From Papio anubis (Eukaryota > Chordata > Mammalia > Primates > Cercopithecidae): a stretch of DNA of 64,000 bases. A program made the position numbers and the translations under genes. Below, piece after piece: positions 47,805 through 59,443 of this stretch (its first letter is position 1; each line of letters starts with the position of its first letter). The stretch lies in contig NC_044981.1 of assembly GCF_008728515.1 (NCBI RefSeq), positions 133,983,937 to 134,047,936 of the forward strand. The letters run 5' to 3'. A model generated the notes under the pieces. It was not told the DNA's origin. It worked only from the letters and a program-made list of their open reading frames with translations, and did not search any database.

Positions 47805-48200
47805 TTTTTTTTTCTTACGTGAAAGCAAGTTCATTAAAGGAATAAACAATGACTACTCCATAAGCAGACGGCAGCATGGGCTGCTCATTGGCTATTTTAT
47901 GGTTATTTCTTGATTATATGCTAAACAAGGGGTGGAGTGTTCACGAATTTTCCAGGAAAGGGGTGGGCAATTCCCAAAGTTGAGAGTTCCTCTCCTTTTT
48001 AGACCACATGGGGCAACCTCTGGCTGTTGCCATGGCATCTGTAAACTGTCATGGTGCTTGTAGGAGTGTCTTTAAGCATGCTTATGCCTTATAATTAGCA
48101 TATAATGAGCAGTGAGGACGACCAGAAATCACTTCTTGTCACCATCTTGGTTTTGGTCGATTTTGGCCAACGTGGGGGCATGGTGGGTTTTGGCCAACAG
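47805..48200 (-). mobile_element. ERV1-type LTR fragment, antisense, truncated
   Basis: On the minus strand the text contains 'ttgctttcacgtaag' near an LTR 3' end and runs upstream through 'catggcaacagccagagg' to 'ccaagatggtgacaag'. This matches a common ERV1-class LTR whose name I cannot fix. The sense 5' part of the LTR is missing. Confidence 0.5.
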
Positions 48201-48204
48201 AGGC

Positions 48205-49140
48205 AGCTGATAGAGCTGTTTCTCAGGTCTGGTATATGGCTACACAGCTTCTCAGTTGGTTTAGGTGCATATCTGCTGTGAGTGGCCTAGTGGGACTATT
48301 TCTCCAGCATGAGATGTGGGCGCAAAACTGCTTGGCTGACTTAGGGGTGTGTATGCCAGGGGCAGCCTGCAGGGCTGCTTCTCAGGAGTGGGCTATAGGT
48401 GCAAAGCTGCTTGGCTGGCCTGGGGTTATATCTGTGGGGGGTGGCCCACGGGGCTAGTTTTCGGCTTGGAGCATGGGTGTATTCGTTCATTTTCACGCTG
48501 CTGATAAAGACATACCTAAAACTGGGAACAAAAAGAGGTTCAATTGGACTTACAGTTCCATATAGCTGGGGAGGCCTCAGAATTATGGTGGGAGGTAAAA
48601 GGCACATCTTACATGGCAGCAGCAAGAGAAAAATGAGGAAGAAGCAAGAGCAGAAACCCCTGATAAATCCATCAGATCTTGTGAAACTTCTTCACTATCA
48701 GAAGAATGACACAGGAAAGGACCAGCACCCATGATTCAATTACCCCACTCCCTCCGCCCCGCTGGGTCCCTCCCACAACATGTGGGAATTCTGGGAGATA
48801 AAATTCAAATTGAGATTTGAGTGGGGACACAGTCAAAGCATATCAATGGGCAGACAGCTGCTTGACTGGCCTGGGGGCCTGCCCACCGGGGGAAGCCTGC
48901 AGAGGTCTCTCTCAGTCCTGGGGCATGGGTATACAGCTGCTCAGCTGGCCTAGGGTGTTTATGCTACGGGCAACCCATAGAGGTTTTTCTCAGGCTCTGG
49001 CTGCAGGTACAGGGCCACTGGGCAGGTTAAGGGCTCGTCTGCCATGGGGTGGGGCCCTCAGGGTTGTTACTCAGGTTCTTGAATCAGGTACGTAGCCGCT
49101 TTGCTGGCCTGGGAGCAAGTCAGCTGCTCGGAGGCTTAAA
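48205..49140. repeat. 79-bp degenerate tandem repeat array (about 7 units)
   Basis: Units share 'agctgcttggctggcctggg' and a following 'ggtggcctgcagggctg...ctcagg' part. Aligned starts fall at about 48251, 48331, 48410, 48861, 48940, 49018 and 49099. Spacing is 78-81 bp when the 368-bp LTR and one target-duplication copy are removed. The array is GC-rich and lies between L1 5' UTR-like segments. Confidence 0.8.
48478..48845 (-). mobile_element. THE1/MSTA-type solo LTR, antisense
   Basis: 368 bp read on the minus strand. The + strand starts 'tgtattcgttcattttcacg' and ends 'gtcaaagcatatca'. Perfect 5-bp target duplication atggg at 48473-48477 and 48846-48850. It sits inside one unit of the 79-bp array. 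Confidence 0.88.
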
Positions 49141-49904
49141 GGCCTCTCCCGCTTGGTGGGAAGAGTACGTAGCAGTTTGACCAGCTTAAGGGCAGGTTCT
49201 CGGTGGGAATATCAGATTGTTTCTCTGACTGGAAGTTAGGGTAACAGGAGTTGACTTCCCTCCTGCCTAGGAACAACATCACAACCAATCCTGAGCTTAG
49301 GTTCCATACTACTGGGGTTGTGGTGTTCAGCCACTGACGTGCGCTTGGAGGAACAAAAATGGAGCCTCAATGCTGGGGAATTACAGTGGCCACTGGCCTC
49401 CAGAGGAGGGCGCACTTCAGAGGTAGTTCCATTCTCAAGATGGCACCGTGCTGAAACAAGTTGCTTCACAGGGAGTGGATGGGGTGTGAGGAGTACACAC
49501 CCTGTGATCCCAATCCAGGGCAATGCAGTGGCATGAAAACCTGGAAGTTCTCCAACCTGGGAGATTGTGGGAGTCTCCTGTTACAAGGACTATAGGTGTT
49601 TGTTATGGCAATGGAGGCTGTGGAATTCTTCTACCTACCTTTTCCCCTCAACAAGAATCCATTCTGACTCCAATCAGGTCTTATCCAGGCTAGGGGAGAT
49701 GGGGCTGCAGAGGTGAGGCACCTCCACACTTCCCTCTTGGATCTCCAGTCACCATCGGTACCTCTCCACTCCCCCACTGCACTCCAGCACTCTCCCCAGT
49801 CAAATCTTAGCTGTGTATCTTCTGCCTTAGTCCTTTGTTTTTGAGAGGATAAATGCCAGGCATCTCTAATCTCCCATCTTGCTGGTGTTTTCCTGTACTA
49901 TTTT
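49141..49904 (-). other. probable further L1 5' UTR sequence
   Basis: GC-rich non-coding text continuing from the array and ending 'tctcccatcttgctgg', similar to the reverse complement of a 'ccagcaagatggga' L1 5' end. I infer that it is the start of the long antisense L1 or of a related element. No intact frame. Confidence 0.4.
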
Positions 49905-50550
49905 TTAAAACATAAACAAGATCATGTCCTTCATCAACTCAAAACCCTCCAGTATATGCACATTTTATAGAGAATAAAGTCCAAACTCTTTACTAGGCCT
50001 ACAAAGCCCTACATCACCTGGTTCCTGACAACTTCTCAGATGCCAGGTTCTCTCACTTTCCTGTCATGGTGCTCCTACCAAATCACCTCTCCGCAATTCT
50101 ACAAACATACAAACCAAGCTCCTCCCAAAGCAAGAATTGAAATGTTCTTTTGTCTGATTTCACCCTGGCTCACTCCTTCACTTAATCTATATCTCCACTT
50201 ATACATTACTACATATGGGAGGCATTTGCTGTCTAGCTAAAATAACACCCCTGGGAAATTCTGTCCCCTTACTCACTTTATTTTATTACCCCTTATCACC
50301 AAACATATACCCACAGACATATACATACATATTTATAAACATATATATATACACACACACACACATGCATATGTGTGTGTGTGTAAAATCTTTACCAGCC
50401 AGATTGTAAAATTGTAAGTTTCAACCAGGCTATAAACTCCATGAGAGCAAAGACTGTTGTAGTGACTGTGCTGTACCCATGACTTAGGACAATGTTTGGC
50501 ATATAGGAGGAGCTCAATGACTATATTTTTAACATAAATGAATGTATACT
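49905..50550 (+). mobile_element. L2 (LINE-2) 3' part
   Basis: Shows the usual L2 3' wording: 'actttcctgtcatggtgctc' style text at 50050, 'tataaactccatgagagcaaag' at 50430 and 'ggcatataggaggagctcaatga' near 50497, the end of the element. A dinucleotide microsatellite interrupts it. Confidence 0.7.
50341..50384. repeat. (TA)n(CA)n-(TG)n microsatellite, self-complementary
   Basis: A CA run is followed by a TG run around a 'gcat' centre. The two runs pair as a 12-bp hairpin stem. Confidence 0.88.
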
Positions 50551-50559
50551 AAAAATTAT

Positions 50560-51458
50560 ATAATTCTGATGAGTTTATATACACAGATATTTAATAGACC
50601 AAAAGAAAGTTCCAGACATAACAAAAAAAGGGTATCTCTCAAAGCTCAGAAATTAGATTGATGGATGTAAAATAATTTACATAGTGAGTAGGATTAGTAA
50701 TTTTGATATGATGAAATTGGCTCTGATTCTCACCCAAGAACCAGGTGCCATGAGCAGGAACTGACAGATCTCAGCTGCATGCCAATGCCTCTTTTCACCC
50801 ACTTGTCTCTGATACCAGAAAAGGACTGTGCATCATCTCTGACTACTGTCCCATAAGATTATCCTCCTTGTTATAGAACTGTCTGAACTTATGAAATTAG
50901 TGAAACCACAGGATGGAATTATAAACCAGATTGGTTAAATGAGTTAATCAGAATTAATCATTAGGGCAAGAGGTCTGACATTTTTCATCCTTCATTAAAG
51001 ATTCTAACAATGTGTTCCAAAACCTTATGTAATACAAAAAGACAAGATCTGCTTAAAGACTGGTAGAAGTATATTGATACCTTTGAGTTTGTCAGGAAGC
51101 ATCAGAGTAGAAATAACTAAGGCAATTCATGTCTGAGTATTTATCTGCCAGAGACTCACTGTTTTAACACAGTTACAGAAAATCAGTTTTTTGAAAAAGA
51201 AAAAGGTCAAAGAATCCACATGCGTTTGTGAACTGAAGTGATAAATCATTACAGTCACTAAGAGAAGTATATGAAGAGGAAGGTAAAATATGATGCATTA
51301 GAAAGAGCACTGTATTTAAAAATGGGAGACACAGACATCGTTTTCAATTCTGTTTTCTTATCTGATTTTCTCGGCAATGTTGGACAAAACTGACTCTCAA
51401 TTACCTCATTAAAAACAAAAGTTTATATTAGATATATGATCCTTCAGAAAGGAAAAAT
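50560..51458. other. unassigned DNA with a possible MIR fragment
   Basis: At about 51300-51450, 'gaaagagcactgtatttaaa' and 'caattacctcattaaaaac' loosely follow the MIR/MIR3 layout in sense orientation. The rest is unrecognised. Confidence 0.4.
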
Positions 51459-51473
51459 GATACCAGAATTATT

Positions 51474-51767
51474 ATTATTATTATTTTGAGGAAGAGTCTC
51501 ACTCTGTCGTCCAGGCTGGAGTGCAGTGGTGTGATCTCAGCTCACCGCAACCTCCACCTCCCCAGTTCAAGTGATTCTGCCTCAGCCTCCTGAGTAGCTG
51601 GGATTACAGGCACCCATCACCACACCTGGCTAATTTTTGTATTTTTAGTAGAGATGGGATTTTGCCATATTGGCCAGGCTGGTCTCGAACTCCTGACCTC
51701 AGGTGATCCCCCTGCCTAGGCCTCCCAAAGTGCTGGGATTATAGGCGTGAGTCATTGCACCCAGCCG
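51474..51767 (-). mobile_element. AluS-like Alu, antisense
   Basis: Antisense Alu with 'tgaccccag'-free AluS wording ('cctgacctcaggtgatcc'). Target duplication gataccagaattatt (51459-51473) against gatgccagaattatt (51768-51782), one mismatch. Confidence 0.9.
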
Positions 51768-51782
51768 GATGCCAGAATTATT

Positions 51783-52943
51783 TGGAGGACTTCATCAAAC
51801 TACTTATGTCACTCTGTAGCCTCGCAATCCTTCACCTGAATTCTGAACTACTACCACTTTGGGAACCACTCCAGTGGTTACCTTTAGGAGTTGGTTGTTT
51901 TCCTCAGGTGTGTTGAGTAGGGGGAAAATGGTTGAGAACCACAAGAAAATGGGCCTTTCCATTCCTAAAATCTGACTCATTATATATAAACAAACCACAG
52001 AGAAATCTGTAGAATGTGCAAAATCATCAAGAAGATATCCATCTGAAAAAGATGATCATAAGTGTTCCTCTGAAAATTGTCCACAGTTGTCAGTTATCTT
52101 CCTGGATTATACTCCAGTTACAAGTATTTCCTTATATTCCATGTAACCATTATTTCTGCTGTAATTTAAAATCTCTGTTGTCTCACAAAACAAAACATGT
52201 ACTTAAAATACTCAAAAACTTCTTTTTATTTCACTTGAAACATTTAACAATTCCATATTCTCTTCTCTCTTCTGATAATAATAATAATAATAACAATAAC
52301 AACAATTTTAGGTAGCAGTTTATTTGTTCATGTTTCCAATAATGTGTCTATTTGATTTCTAGACTTCTTGCATACTTTAATAGTGGTGAAGTTGTGGTGT
52401 GCAGTAAGTAGTATGTGATCTGGAGAGAAATTCTGGTGGTGTGTGCAATTTTGTGTCTAAAAGACCTATTTATGACGAGTTTTGGTTGTATTTTTAATAT
52501 GATTTTTACTAAATTTTTAGAATGCAAGACTGCAGGTGATCATATGAAATTTTTAATATCTTTTTAAAAAACAAAAAATGTTTTCAATTACAGTTAACAC
52601 AAGATAGCTAATAATCACAAAATCTGCATGCTAGGGGTTCCAACAGGCAGGAAAACTCCTCCAAACATGGGCATCACTAACAGTCACCTTATTGAGTTGT
52701 TTGGAAGACAAGTATCTTCCTTGCTTTTTGTTGATATTTTTGTCTCTGGTTTGAGATATCCATTAATAGAATCATCTATTCAGATTATTAAATCCAAAAG
52801 ATCACTGTTACCTTAGGCACATATTACATGAGATTTGCAAATTCCAGGATATACCTACTATTATTCATGCAACACAGCTTAGTTTTGTCAATTTGCTAAT
52901 CGCACTCTTGAAAAACAAAAAGAATACTAAGGAAATTACCCTC
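51783..52943. other. unassigned AT-rich DNA with an (ATA)n microsatellite
   Basis: No gene or repeat family recognised. The trinucleotide run ATA/ACA lies at 52274-52307. The 99-codon frame ending in an asparagine run at 52016-52315 is caused by that microsatellite. Confidence 0.5.
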
Positions 52944-53530
52944 ATGAGACGTTGCGGGAAGTCAGGGACCCTGAATGGAGGGACCAGCTGAAGCCGCGGC
53001 AGAAAAACATAAATTGTGAAGATTTCATGAACATTTATTAGTTCCCCAAATTAATACTTGCATAATTTCTTACACCTGTCTTTACTGTACTCTCTGAACA
53101 TAAATTGTGAAGATTTCATGGACACTTATCACTTCCCCAGTCCATACCCTTGTGTTTTCCTATGCCTGTCTTTACTTTAATCTCTTAATCCGGTCATCTT
53201 CTTCGTAAACTGAGGAGGATGAATGTCGCCTCAGGACCCTGTGATTGTATCAACTGCACAAATTGTTTGTAGAGCATGTGTGTTTGAACAATATGAAATC
53301 TGGGAATCTTAAAAAAAGAACAGGATAACAGCAATGTTCAGGGTAGGAGAGGTAACTTTGAACTGGCTGCCAGTGAGCCGGATGGAACAGAGCTATATTC
53401 CCCCTCTTTCATAAGCAAATAGGAGAAATATCGCTGAATTCTTTTTCTCAGCAGGGAACATCCCTGAGAAAGAGAATGCGCCCTGAAGGCAGGCTTATAG
53501 ACAGCCCCTTTTTAAGGTGTCTCTTTTTTT

Positions 53531-53826
53531 TTTTTTTTTTTGAGACGGAGTCTCGCTCTGTCGCCCGGGCTGGAGTGCAGTGGCCGGATCTCAGCTCACT
53601 GCAAGCTCCGCCTCCCGGGTTTACACCATTCTCCTGCCTCAGCCTCCGGAGTAGCTGGGACTACAGGCGCCCGCCACCTCGCCCGGCTAGTTTTTTGTAT
53701 TTTTTAGTAGAGACAGGGTTTCACCGTGTTAGCCAGGATGGTCTCAATCTCCTGACCTCGTGATCCACCCGTCTGGGCCTCCGAAAGTGCTGGGATTACA
53801 GGCGTGAGCCACCGAGCCCGGCCAGC
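53531..53826 (-). mobile_element. AluY, Old World monkey type, antisense
   Basis: Low-divergence antisense Alu with 'gcagtggccggatctcagct'. Target duplication aggtgtctcttttttt at 53515-53530 and 53827-53842. It lies inside the MER11-type LTR, so it is younger than the LTR. Confidence 0.9.
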
Positions 53827-54157
53827 AGGTGTCTCTTTTTTTGTGGTTGAAGCCAAAGGGATGAAATAAGCCCCGGTCTCCTGTAGCGCTGCCAGGCTTA
53901 TTAGGTGGAGGAAAATATCCACCTAATAAACTGTGGTCAGACAGGTTATCTGCTCTCAAACCCTGTTTCCTGATAAGATGTTATCAATAACAATGCATGC
54001 CCGAAACTTCATTAGCAATTTTAATTTCACTTCGTCCGGTGGTCCTGTGATCTCACCCTGCCTCCATTTGCTTTGTGATATTTTATTACCTTGTGAAGTA
54101 TGTGATCTCTGTGACCCACACCCTATTCGTGCACTCCCTCCCCTTTTGAAAATCGCT

Positions 54158-54163
54158 AATAAA
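54158..54163 (+). terminator. poly(A) signal AATAAA in the MER11-type LTR
   Basis: AATAAA precedes 'aacttgctggttttacgg' as in HERV-K class LTRs, where it marks the R region. Whether it is used cannot be seen. Confidence 0.6.
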
Positions 54164-54448
54164 AACTTGCTGGTTTTACGGCTGGGGGAACATCACCGAT
54201 CCTGCGACATGTGATGTCTTCCCCGGACACCCAGCTTTAAATTTCTCTCTCTTGTGCTCTTTCGCTTTATTTCTCAACCCAGCGAAGACACTTCGGAAAT
54301 AGAAAAGAACCCACGTTAAACATCGTGAGTGGGTTCTCCTGATAATGAGAGAAGTGGCATTGAGAGAGATATTTGGGGTATAGGATACAGTCCAAGGAGT
54401 CTAAACCTGAAGTTTAGATTCTGAGCATCCTACTTGTAATGTGAATGG

Positions 54449-54615
54449 GGTTACCAGATAAAATACAGGACATCTATTTAAATTTGAATTCCAGATAAAC
54501 AACAAATATGGCGATTTGAGACATACTTATATATTTAAAAATTCATTGTTTATTTGAAATTCAAATTTAATGGGAAGATTTATATTATTATAATTATTTG
54601 CTAAATCTGGCAACT
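54449..54615. mobile_element. palindromic MER-type MITE
   Basis: The left end 'ggttaccagataaaatacag' pairs with the right end 'tttgctaaatctggcaact', and the internal 'gataaacaacaaat' pairs with 'attgtttatttgaaattc'. This gives a long inverted-repeat element of about 167 bp. I recognise the family's wording but not its name. Confidence 0.65.
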
Positions 54616-55587
54616 ATATAATGAAGGCAATATAACTTTGCTGTAATTGACTTGAGAAAAGCACCATTGTCTTCTTGTCTTTGGATTTTTTTCTTGTCTG
54701 TTTCTACAGCTAAAGGGATCAAAACTGCAGAATTTTACCTGGGTCACGGAAATGTTTTGCTTTTTGTCTGGAGAAATTCATTGACATTATTATGCTCTCC
54801 ATACATCAGTTATTCCACTGAGTGCATAGTATATTGCAATGTATTACACCTGGCCCTAAAGATATAAAGAATATAAGAAAATTATTTCGTTATTAAACTT
54901 ACATTCTTATAGTACATCTAGGACATGCATGCAAACTAGTAATGACATAACAGAGAACACGATAAGTGTCATTAAGGGGGAACTGAAAAATTCTGAAGGG
55001 TTTCAGAAGAAGAAAAACAGTATTTCCAGATTGTGTGATGGAAAGGTTAAAAGTTACATGGAGGCATAAGAAGGGACTTCTGTTTTCTGTCAATATGGCA
55101 CAGTAGATATTGTCCAACCACGGAACCCCTAGAAATGCTGAATAAAATCTAGAAAACAAGCTTTCATAGGTATAGTTTAGCGCATTGGGGATGGGGGAAC
55201 TCCCCCATGAGTTGCTAAAAGGGTGAGTGACAGAATAGAGAATAGAAACAAAGCACTAATAACCTGTGTGGTACACTAAAACCTAATCATCACTCTTCAT
55301 GAACGATTTATTGACTTCAATGAACTAATGGTTTGTATTTTAAAGTGCAGATAGAAACTAAGAGACAAAATCTTGGACCTACTTGTAGCCGCACTCAGGG
55401 ATGGCCGTACCCTTAATAAAAGGATGGTAGGAAAGAAATTGGTCTGTCGGTGAACACAGACAGTAGAGATAATTCTATCTCCACAAACAGAAGGCACAAT
55501 ATAAGATGGCTGAAATAATTTCTGCTTTTGAGTAGGATGCAGATTTAAAAATATATCCACCAAAAAATAATAAATAATAAACATATA

Positions 55588-56856
55588 CAGACATATGTCC
55601 CTTAAAAACAGAGAGCTGTTCTGAGAAATGCACCGTTAGGTGATTTTACTGCTGTGCAAACTTAGATGATATAGTCTACTACATATGTAGACTATATAAA
55701 AGGTATATATAAAAAGGTATAGACTTTTGCTCCTAGACTACAAAGCTATACAACCTGTACAGCATGTTACTGTACTGAATACCGTAGGCTATTGTAACAC
55801 AATAAGTACTTGTATATCTAAACATACTGAAACATGGAAATGTTACAGTAAAAATACAATAGAAAAGATAAAAAATGGTACACCTATATAGGGCAATTAC
55901 CTTAAATGGAGCTTGCAAGACCGGAAATTGCTCTGGGTAAATCAGTGCGTGAGTGATGAGTGAATGTGAAGGCCTAGGATATTACTGTACTCTACTGCTA
56001 TAGACTTATAAACACTGTACACTTAGGCTACACTAATTTATAAAAAAAAAAATTCTCTTCAATAACATTTTTACTTCATAAAATTTTTAATTTTTAAACT
56101 TTTTGACTGTTTTGAAGTAACAATTAGCTTAAAACAGAAACGCATTGAACAGGTGCACAAAAATTCAGCTATCCTTTTTATCCTTTTTATAAATAAAAAT
56201 GTATTCTGTGTTTATTCTATAAACTTTATTGGATTTACAGTTTTTTTTTTTTTGAGACGGAGTCTTGCTCTGTCGCTAAAGTTTTTTTATTTTTATTTTT
56301 TAAAGATTTTGTTGAAAACTAAGACCCAAACATACACATTAGCCTAGGCCTACACAGGGTCAGGATCAATATCACTGTCTTCTGCTTCCACATCTGTGCC
56401 ACAGGAAGGTTTTCGAGGACCATAACACGCATGGAGCTGTCATCTCCTAGGATAACAATGCCTTCTTCTATAAGACCTCCTGAAGGACCTGCCTGAGGCT
56501 GTTTTACAGTTACCTTTTTTTATATAAGTAGAAGATATACACTTTAAAAATAATGATAAAAACTATAGTATAGTAAATACATATATCTGTAACATCATTG
56601 TTTATTATCTTTATCAAGTGTTATGTACTATACATAATTGTATACAATATACTTGTATATGACTAGCAGCACAATAGGTTTGTTTACACCACCATCACCA
56701 CAAACATGTAAGTGACGTGTTGCACTATGATGTTATGATAGTTACTGTGTTACCAGGTAATAGGAGAAAATTTTCAGATCCATTATAATCTTATGGGACC
56801 ATCATTGTATATGCTATCCATTGTTGACCAAAACATGGCTATGCAGTGCATGACTG
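55588..56856. mobile_element. Tigger2/MER8-like DNA transposon (pogo class)
   Basis: Ends 'cagacatatgtccctta' and '...gcagtgcatgactg' form weak terminal inverted repeats next to TA at both sides (55586-55587, 56857-56858). Internal text is family-typical: 'ctacaaagctatacaacctg', 'acattagcctaggcctacac', 'cataacacgcatggagctg'. At 1269 bp it is internally deleted relative to an autonomous Tigger2, and no transposase frame is intact. Confidence 0.8.
56241..56276 (-). mobile_element. ultra-short Alu 3' fragment, antisense
   Basis: A T run followed by 'gagacggagtcttgctctgt' and 'cgc' matches the last 20-odd bases of an antisense Alu and nothing more. It is in the middle of the Tigger2-like element. 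No clear target duplication. Confidence 0.75.
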
Positions 56857-57540
56857 TACATGATATTCTACAGAGGATCAACAGGTATGGATGCCTGGAA
56901 GCCTTGAGGAGCTAAATCTCAGCAAGAAATGAACCTTACATGAAGGAGAAGCAAGTCAAGACAGCTTCCATGCCTAGGGGTACGTATCTTGCCTATGTAC
57001 TGGTGGGCAGCAAGTGACCTGTCATAGATTGAAAGACTTTGCAGGAATGAGGAGAAACCAGCCTAACTAGAATCTGTGTGGACTGGCAAAGAGGACTGAA
57101 ATTTGGAAGAGTCCTAGATGCAAAAACTAATCAATGTGCCTGACAATTTCTCCCACAACTTCCTGAACTTTGAGGAGAGAAGTGTCAGTAAAATAAAGGT
57201 ATGGAACCAAATTTATGCAGTCTTACGCATTTTGGGGTGCAAAGCTTCCAGAATCCTGCTAGAAAGGAATTCAATGGTAGAACAAAACTATTAAAAGCTG
57301 TAGCCCAAAGCAACTCAATATGACCCCAGTGGAATTTGAATGATGAGCCCCTTACCCTAGCCACTAGGCCTGCCCACTATGAGATACAAACACTCTGTTT
57401 AGAGTTAGATAGAAAGTATGAGATATATTAAGAAACAGGAAAATGTGATAAATACTCAAGAATGAAAGTCAATAGAGACAAACTCACAGATCATCCAGAT
57501 TCTTTAATTAGGAAGTATTACATTGAAATAAGTATCATAA

Positions 57541-57839
57541 GGCCGGGCGCGGTGGCTCAAGCCTGTAATCCCAGCACTTTGGGAGGCCGAGATGGGCGGA
57601 TCACAAGGTCAGGAGATCAAGACCATCCTGGCTAACACGGTGAAACCTCGTCTCTACTAAAAAATACAAAAAAAAATCTAGCCGGGCGAGGTGGCGGGCG
57701 CCTGTAGTCCCAGCTACTCGGGAGGCTGAGGCAGGAGAATGGCGTAAACCTGGGAGGCGGAGCTTGCAGTGGGCTGAGATCCGGCCACTGCACTCCAGCC
57801 TGGGCGACAGAGGGAGACTCCGCCTCAAAAAAAAAAAAA
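57541..57839 (+). mobile_element. AluY, Old World monkey type
   Basis: Full-length with 'gatccggccactgcactcc'. Perfect 16-bp target duplication gaaataagtatcataa at 57525-57540 and 57840-57855. It splits the old L1. Confidence 0.94.
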
Positions 57840-58398
57840 GAAATAAGTATCATAAATATGCTAACGGATTTTGCAAAAAAGATGGATATAATGAATGAAG
57901 ATAAATGGAGTTTCAGAAGAAAAATAGATACCTTTCAGAAAAATAAACAAATGAGAATCTAGAAATCAAAACTAAAATATCTGAAAAAAAGTTTTTTAAT
58001 TTTCAGCGACTAGGAATACAATAGAAATTCTTCAACCTGGAGAAAGAAATCTACAATAAACCTATAGTTACTTAAGTAAAATATGAAAGCCTTACACCTA
58101 AGCTGTGAAACAAAGCAAAGATGCCCATTCTCAATACTTCGACTCAAAATTTTGCTGGAATCTACAAAACAAGATACTAGAATGAATAAATAAATTTAGC
58201 AAAGTCACAGTCTACAAAGTCAATATAAAAAATATATCCTATTTCTCTATATTAGCAAGAAGCAATTGTGAAAAGACAATTAAAAAACACTTATATTAGC
58301 ACTGAAGAACGCAAAATACTTGAGAAGAAATTCAAGATAAGATATGACAGTCCTACACAATGAAAACTACTAAATTTTTCTGAGAATTAACAAACAGA

Positions 58399-58700
58399 GG
58401 CCGGGCGCGGTGGCTCAAGCCTGTAATCCCAGCACTTTGGGAGGCCGAGACGGGCGGATCACGAGGTCAGAAGATCGAGACCATCCTGGCGAATACGGTG
58501 AAACCCTGTCTCTACTAAAAAATACAAAAAACTAGCCGGGCGCGGTGGCGGGCGCCTGTAGTCCCAACTACTCGGGAGGCTGAGGCAGGAGAATGGCGTG
58601 AACCCGGGAGGCGGAGCTTTAGGTGGGCGAGATCCGGCCACTGCACTCCAGCCGGGGCGGCAGAGCAAGCCCCCGTCCAAAAAAAAAAAAAAAAAAAAAA
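58399..58700 (+). mobile_element. AluY, Old World monkey type, with damaged right arm
   Basis: Full-length. The right arm has unusual changes: 'gagctttaggtgggcgagatcc', 'ccggggcggcagagc', 'cccccgtcc'. Short target duplication aaacaga at 58392-58398 and 58701-58707. A24 tail. Confidence 0.9.
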
Positions 58701-58707
58701 AAACAGA

Positions 58708-59131
58708 AAGATAGTCTATGTTAACTGAGGTGACTGATGTTGTGAGAGGCCACCACAAGGCAATTTCTTACTTACTTCCCTGGTTCTGATGGCATGGGAT
58801 TCTCCTTGCCTTTCCTCTGCCTCTATGTCCCTTGCTTCCCACCTCACTTCCTTTGGCACAGCTGCAGACTATAAAATTATCTAACACATAATTGTTGCTC
58901 TCAAGTAATTTATAATCTTTGCAATGACCAAAGTTTTCTTGATTCTGGCAATAAAATGTATATGTTAATTTTTCTAGTGTTGGCCCTGAAGGCAAACTAA
59001 ATACCTCAAAGGTCGGTCTTCATTTACTTTGTGTATTGAAAATCTCCATTGTTAAATCTAAATCTAAAACCTGTATCAAACAAAAGGAAAATCAATAGAT
59101 TATTTGCAGTTTTAATGATTATTGTAAAGTT
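58708..59131. other. unassigned DNA
   Basis: No recognised element. A 75-codon minus frame (58768-58995) has no motif. Confidence 0.5.
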
Positions 59132-59144
59132 GAAAATAATTCAT

Positions 59145-59443
59145 GGCCGGGCGCGGTGGCTCAAGCCTGTAATCCCAGCACTTTGGGAGGCCGAGGCGGG
59201 CGGATCACGAGGTCAGGAGATCGAGACCATCCTGGCTAACATGGTGAAACCCCGTCTCTACTAAAAATACAAAAAACTAGCCGGGCGTGGTGGCGGGCGC
59301 CTGTAGTCCCAGCTACTCGGAGGCTGAGGCAGGAGAATGGCCTGAACCTGGGAGGCGGAGCTTGCAGTGAGCCAAGATCGCGCCACTGCACTCCAGCCTG
59401 GGTGACACAGCGCGAGACTCCGTCTCAAAAAAAAAAAAAAAAA
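59145..59443 (+). mobile_element. AluY, Old World monkey type, very young-looking
   Basis: Nearly free of private changes relative to the copy at 35277, with which it shares 'gaatggcctgaacctgggag' and 'gggtgacacagcg'. Perfect 13-bp target duplication gaaaataattcat at 59132-59144 and 59444-59456, and an almost pure A tail. Confidence 0.94.

Larger units (their letters stand above)
52950..54344 (+). mobile_element. MER11-type solo LTR (HERV-K class)
   Basis: About 1.1 kb of LTR around an antisense AluY. It starts 'cgttgcgggaagtcagggac' and has a tandemly repeated 'cataaattgtgaagatttca' (53010, 53100). It carries a poly(A) signal at 54158-54163 and ends 'ggttctcctgata'. Perfect 6-bp target duplication atgaga at 52944-52949 and 54345-54350, the size expected for the HERV-K class. 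The LTR begins CG where TG is usual, and no internal region remains. Confidence 0.85.
55075..58390 (+). mobile_element. old sense L1 (L1M/HAL1-like), split by Tigger2 and AluY
   Basis: Segments 55075-55585, 56859-57524 and 57856-58390 read as one decayed L1. A 5' UTR comes first ('tgtcaatatggcacagtag'), then ORF1-proximal text ('acaaactcacagatcatcc'), then reverse-transcriptase text ('gatgcccattctcaatactt') after an internal deletion. Confidence 0.55.

Noticed and set aside
48205..49140. CRISPR-like regular spacing of repeats
   Set aside because: Units are adjacent diverged copies with no unique spacers, and the DNA is primate nuclear.
52016..52315. 99-codon frame ending in polyasparagine
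   Set aside because: The asparagine tail is simply the AAT/ATA microsatellite. No homology or splice context.
53476..53763. Alu-derived frames of 60-100 codons (also at 16446, 47276, 57601, 58459, 61198)
   Set aside because: Antisense Alu commonly leaves open frames with 'GVQW.DLSSLQ' style sequence. They are artefacts of the repeat, not genes.
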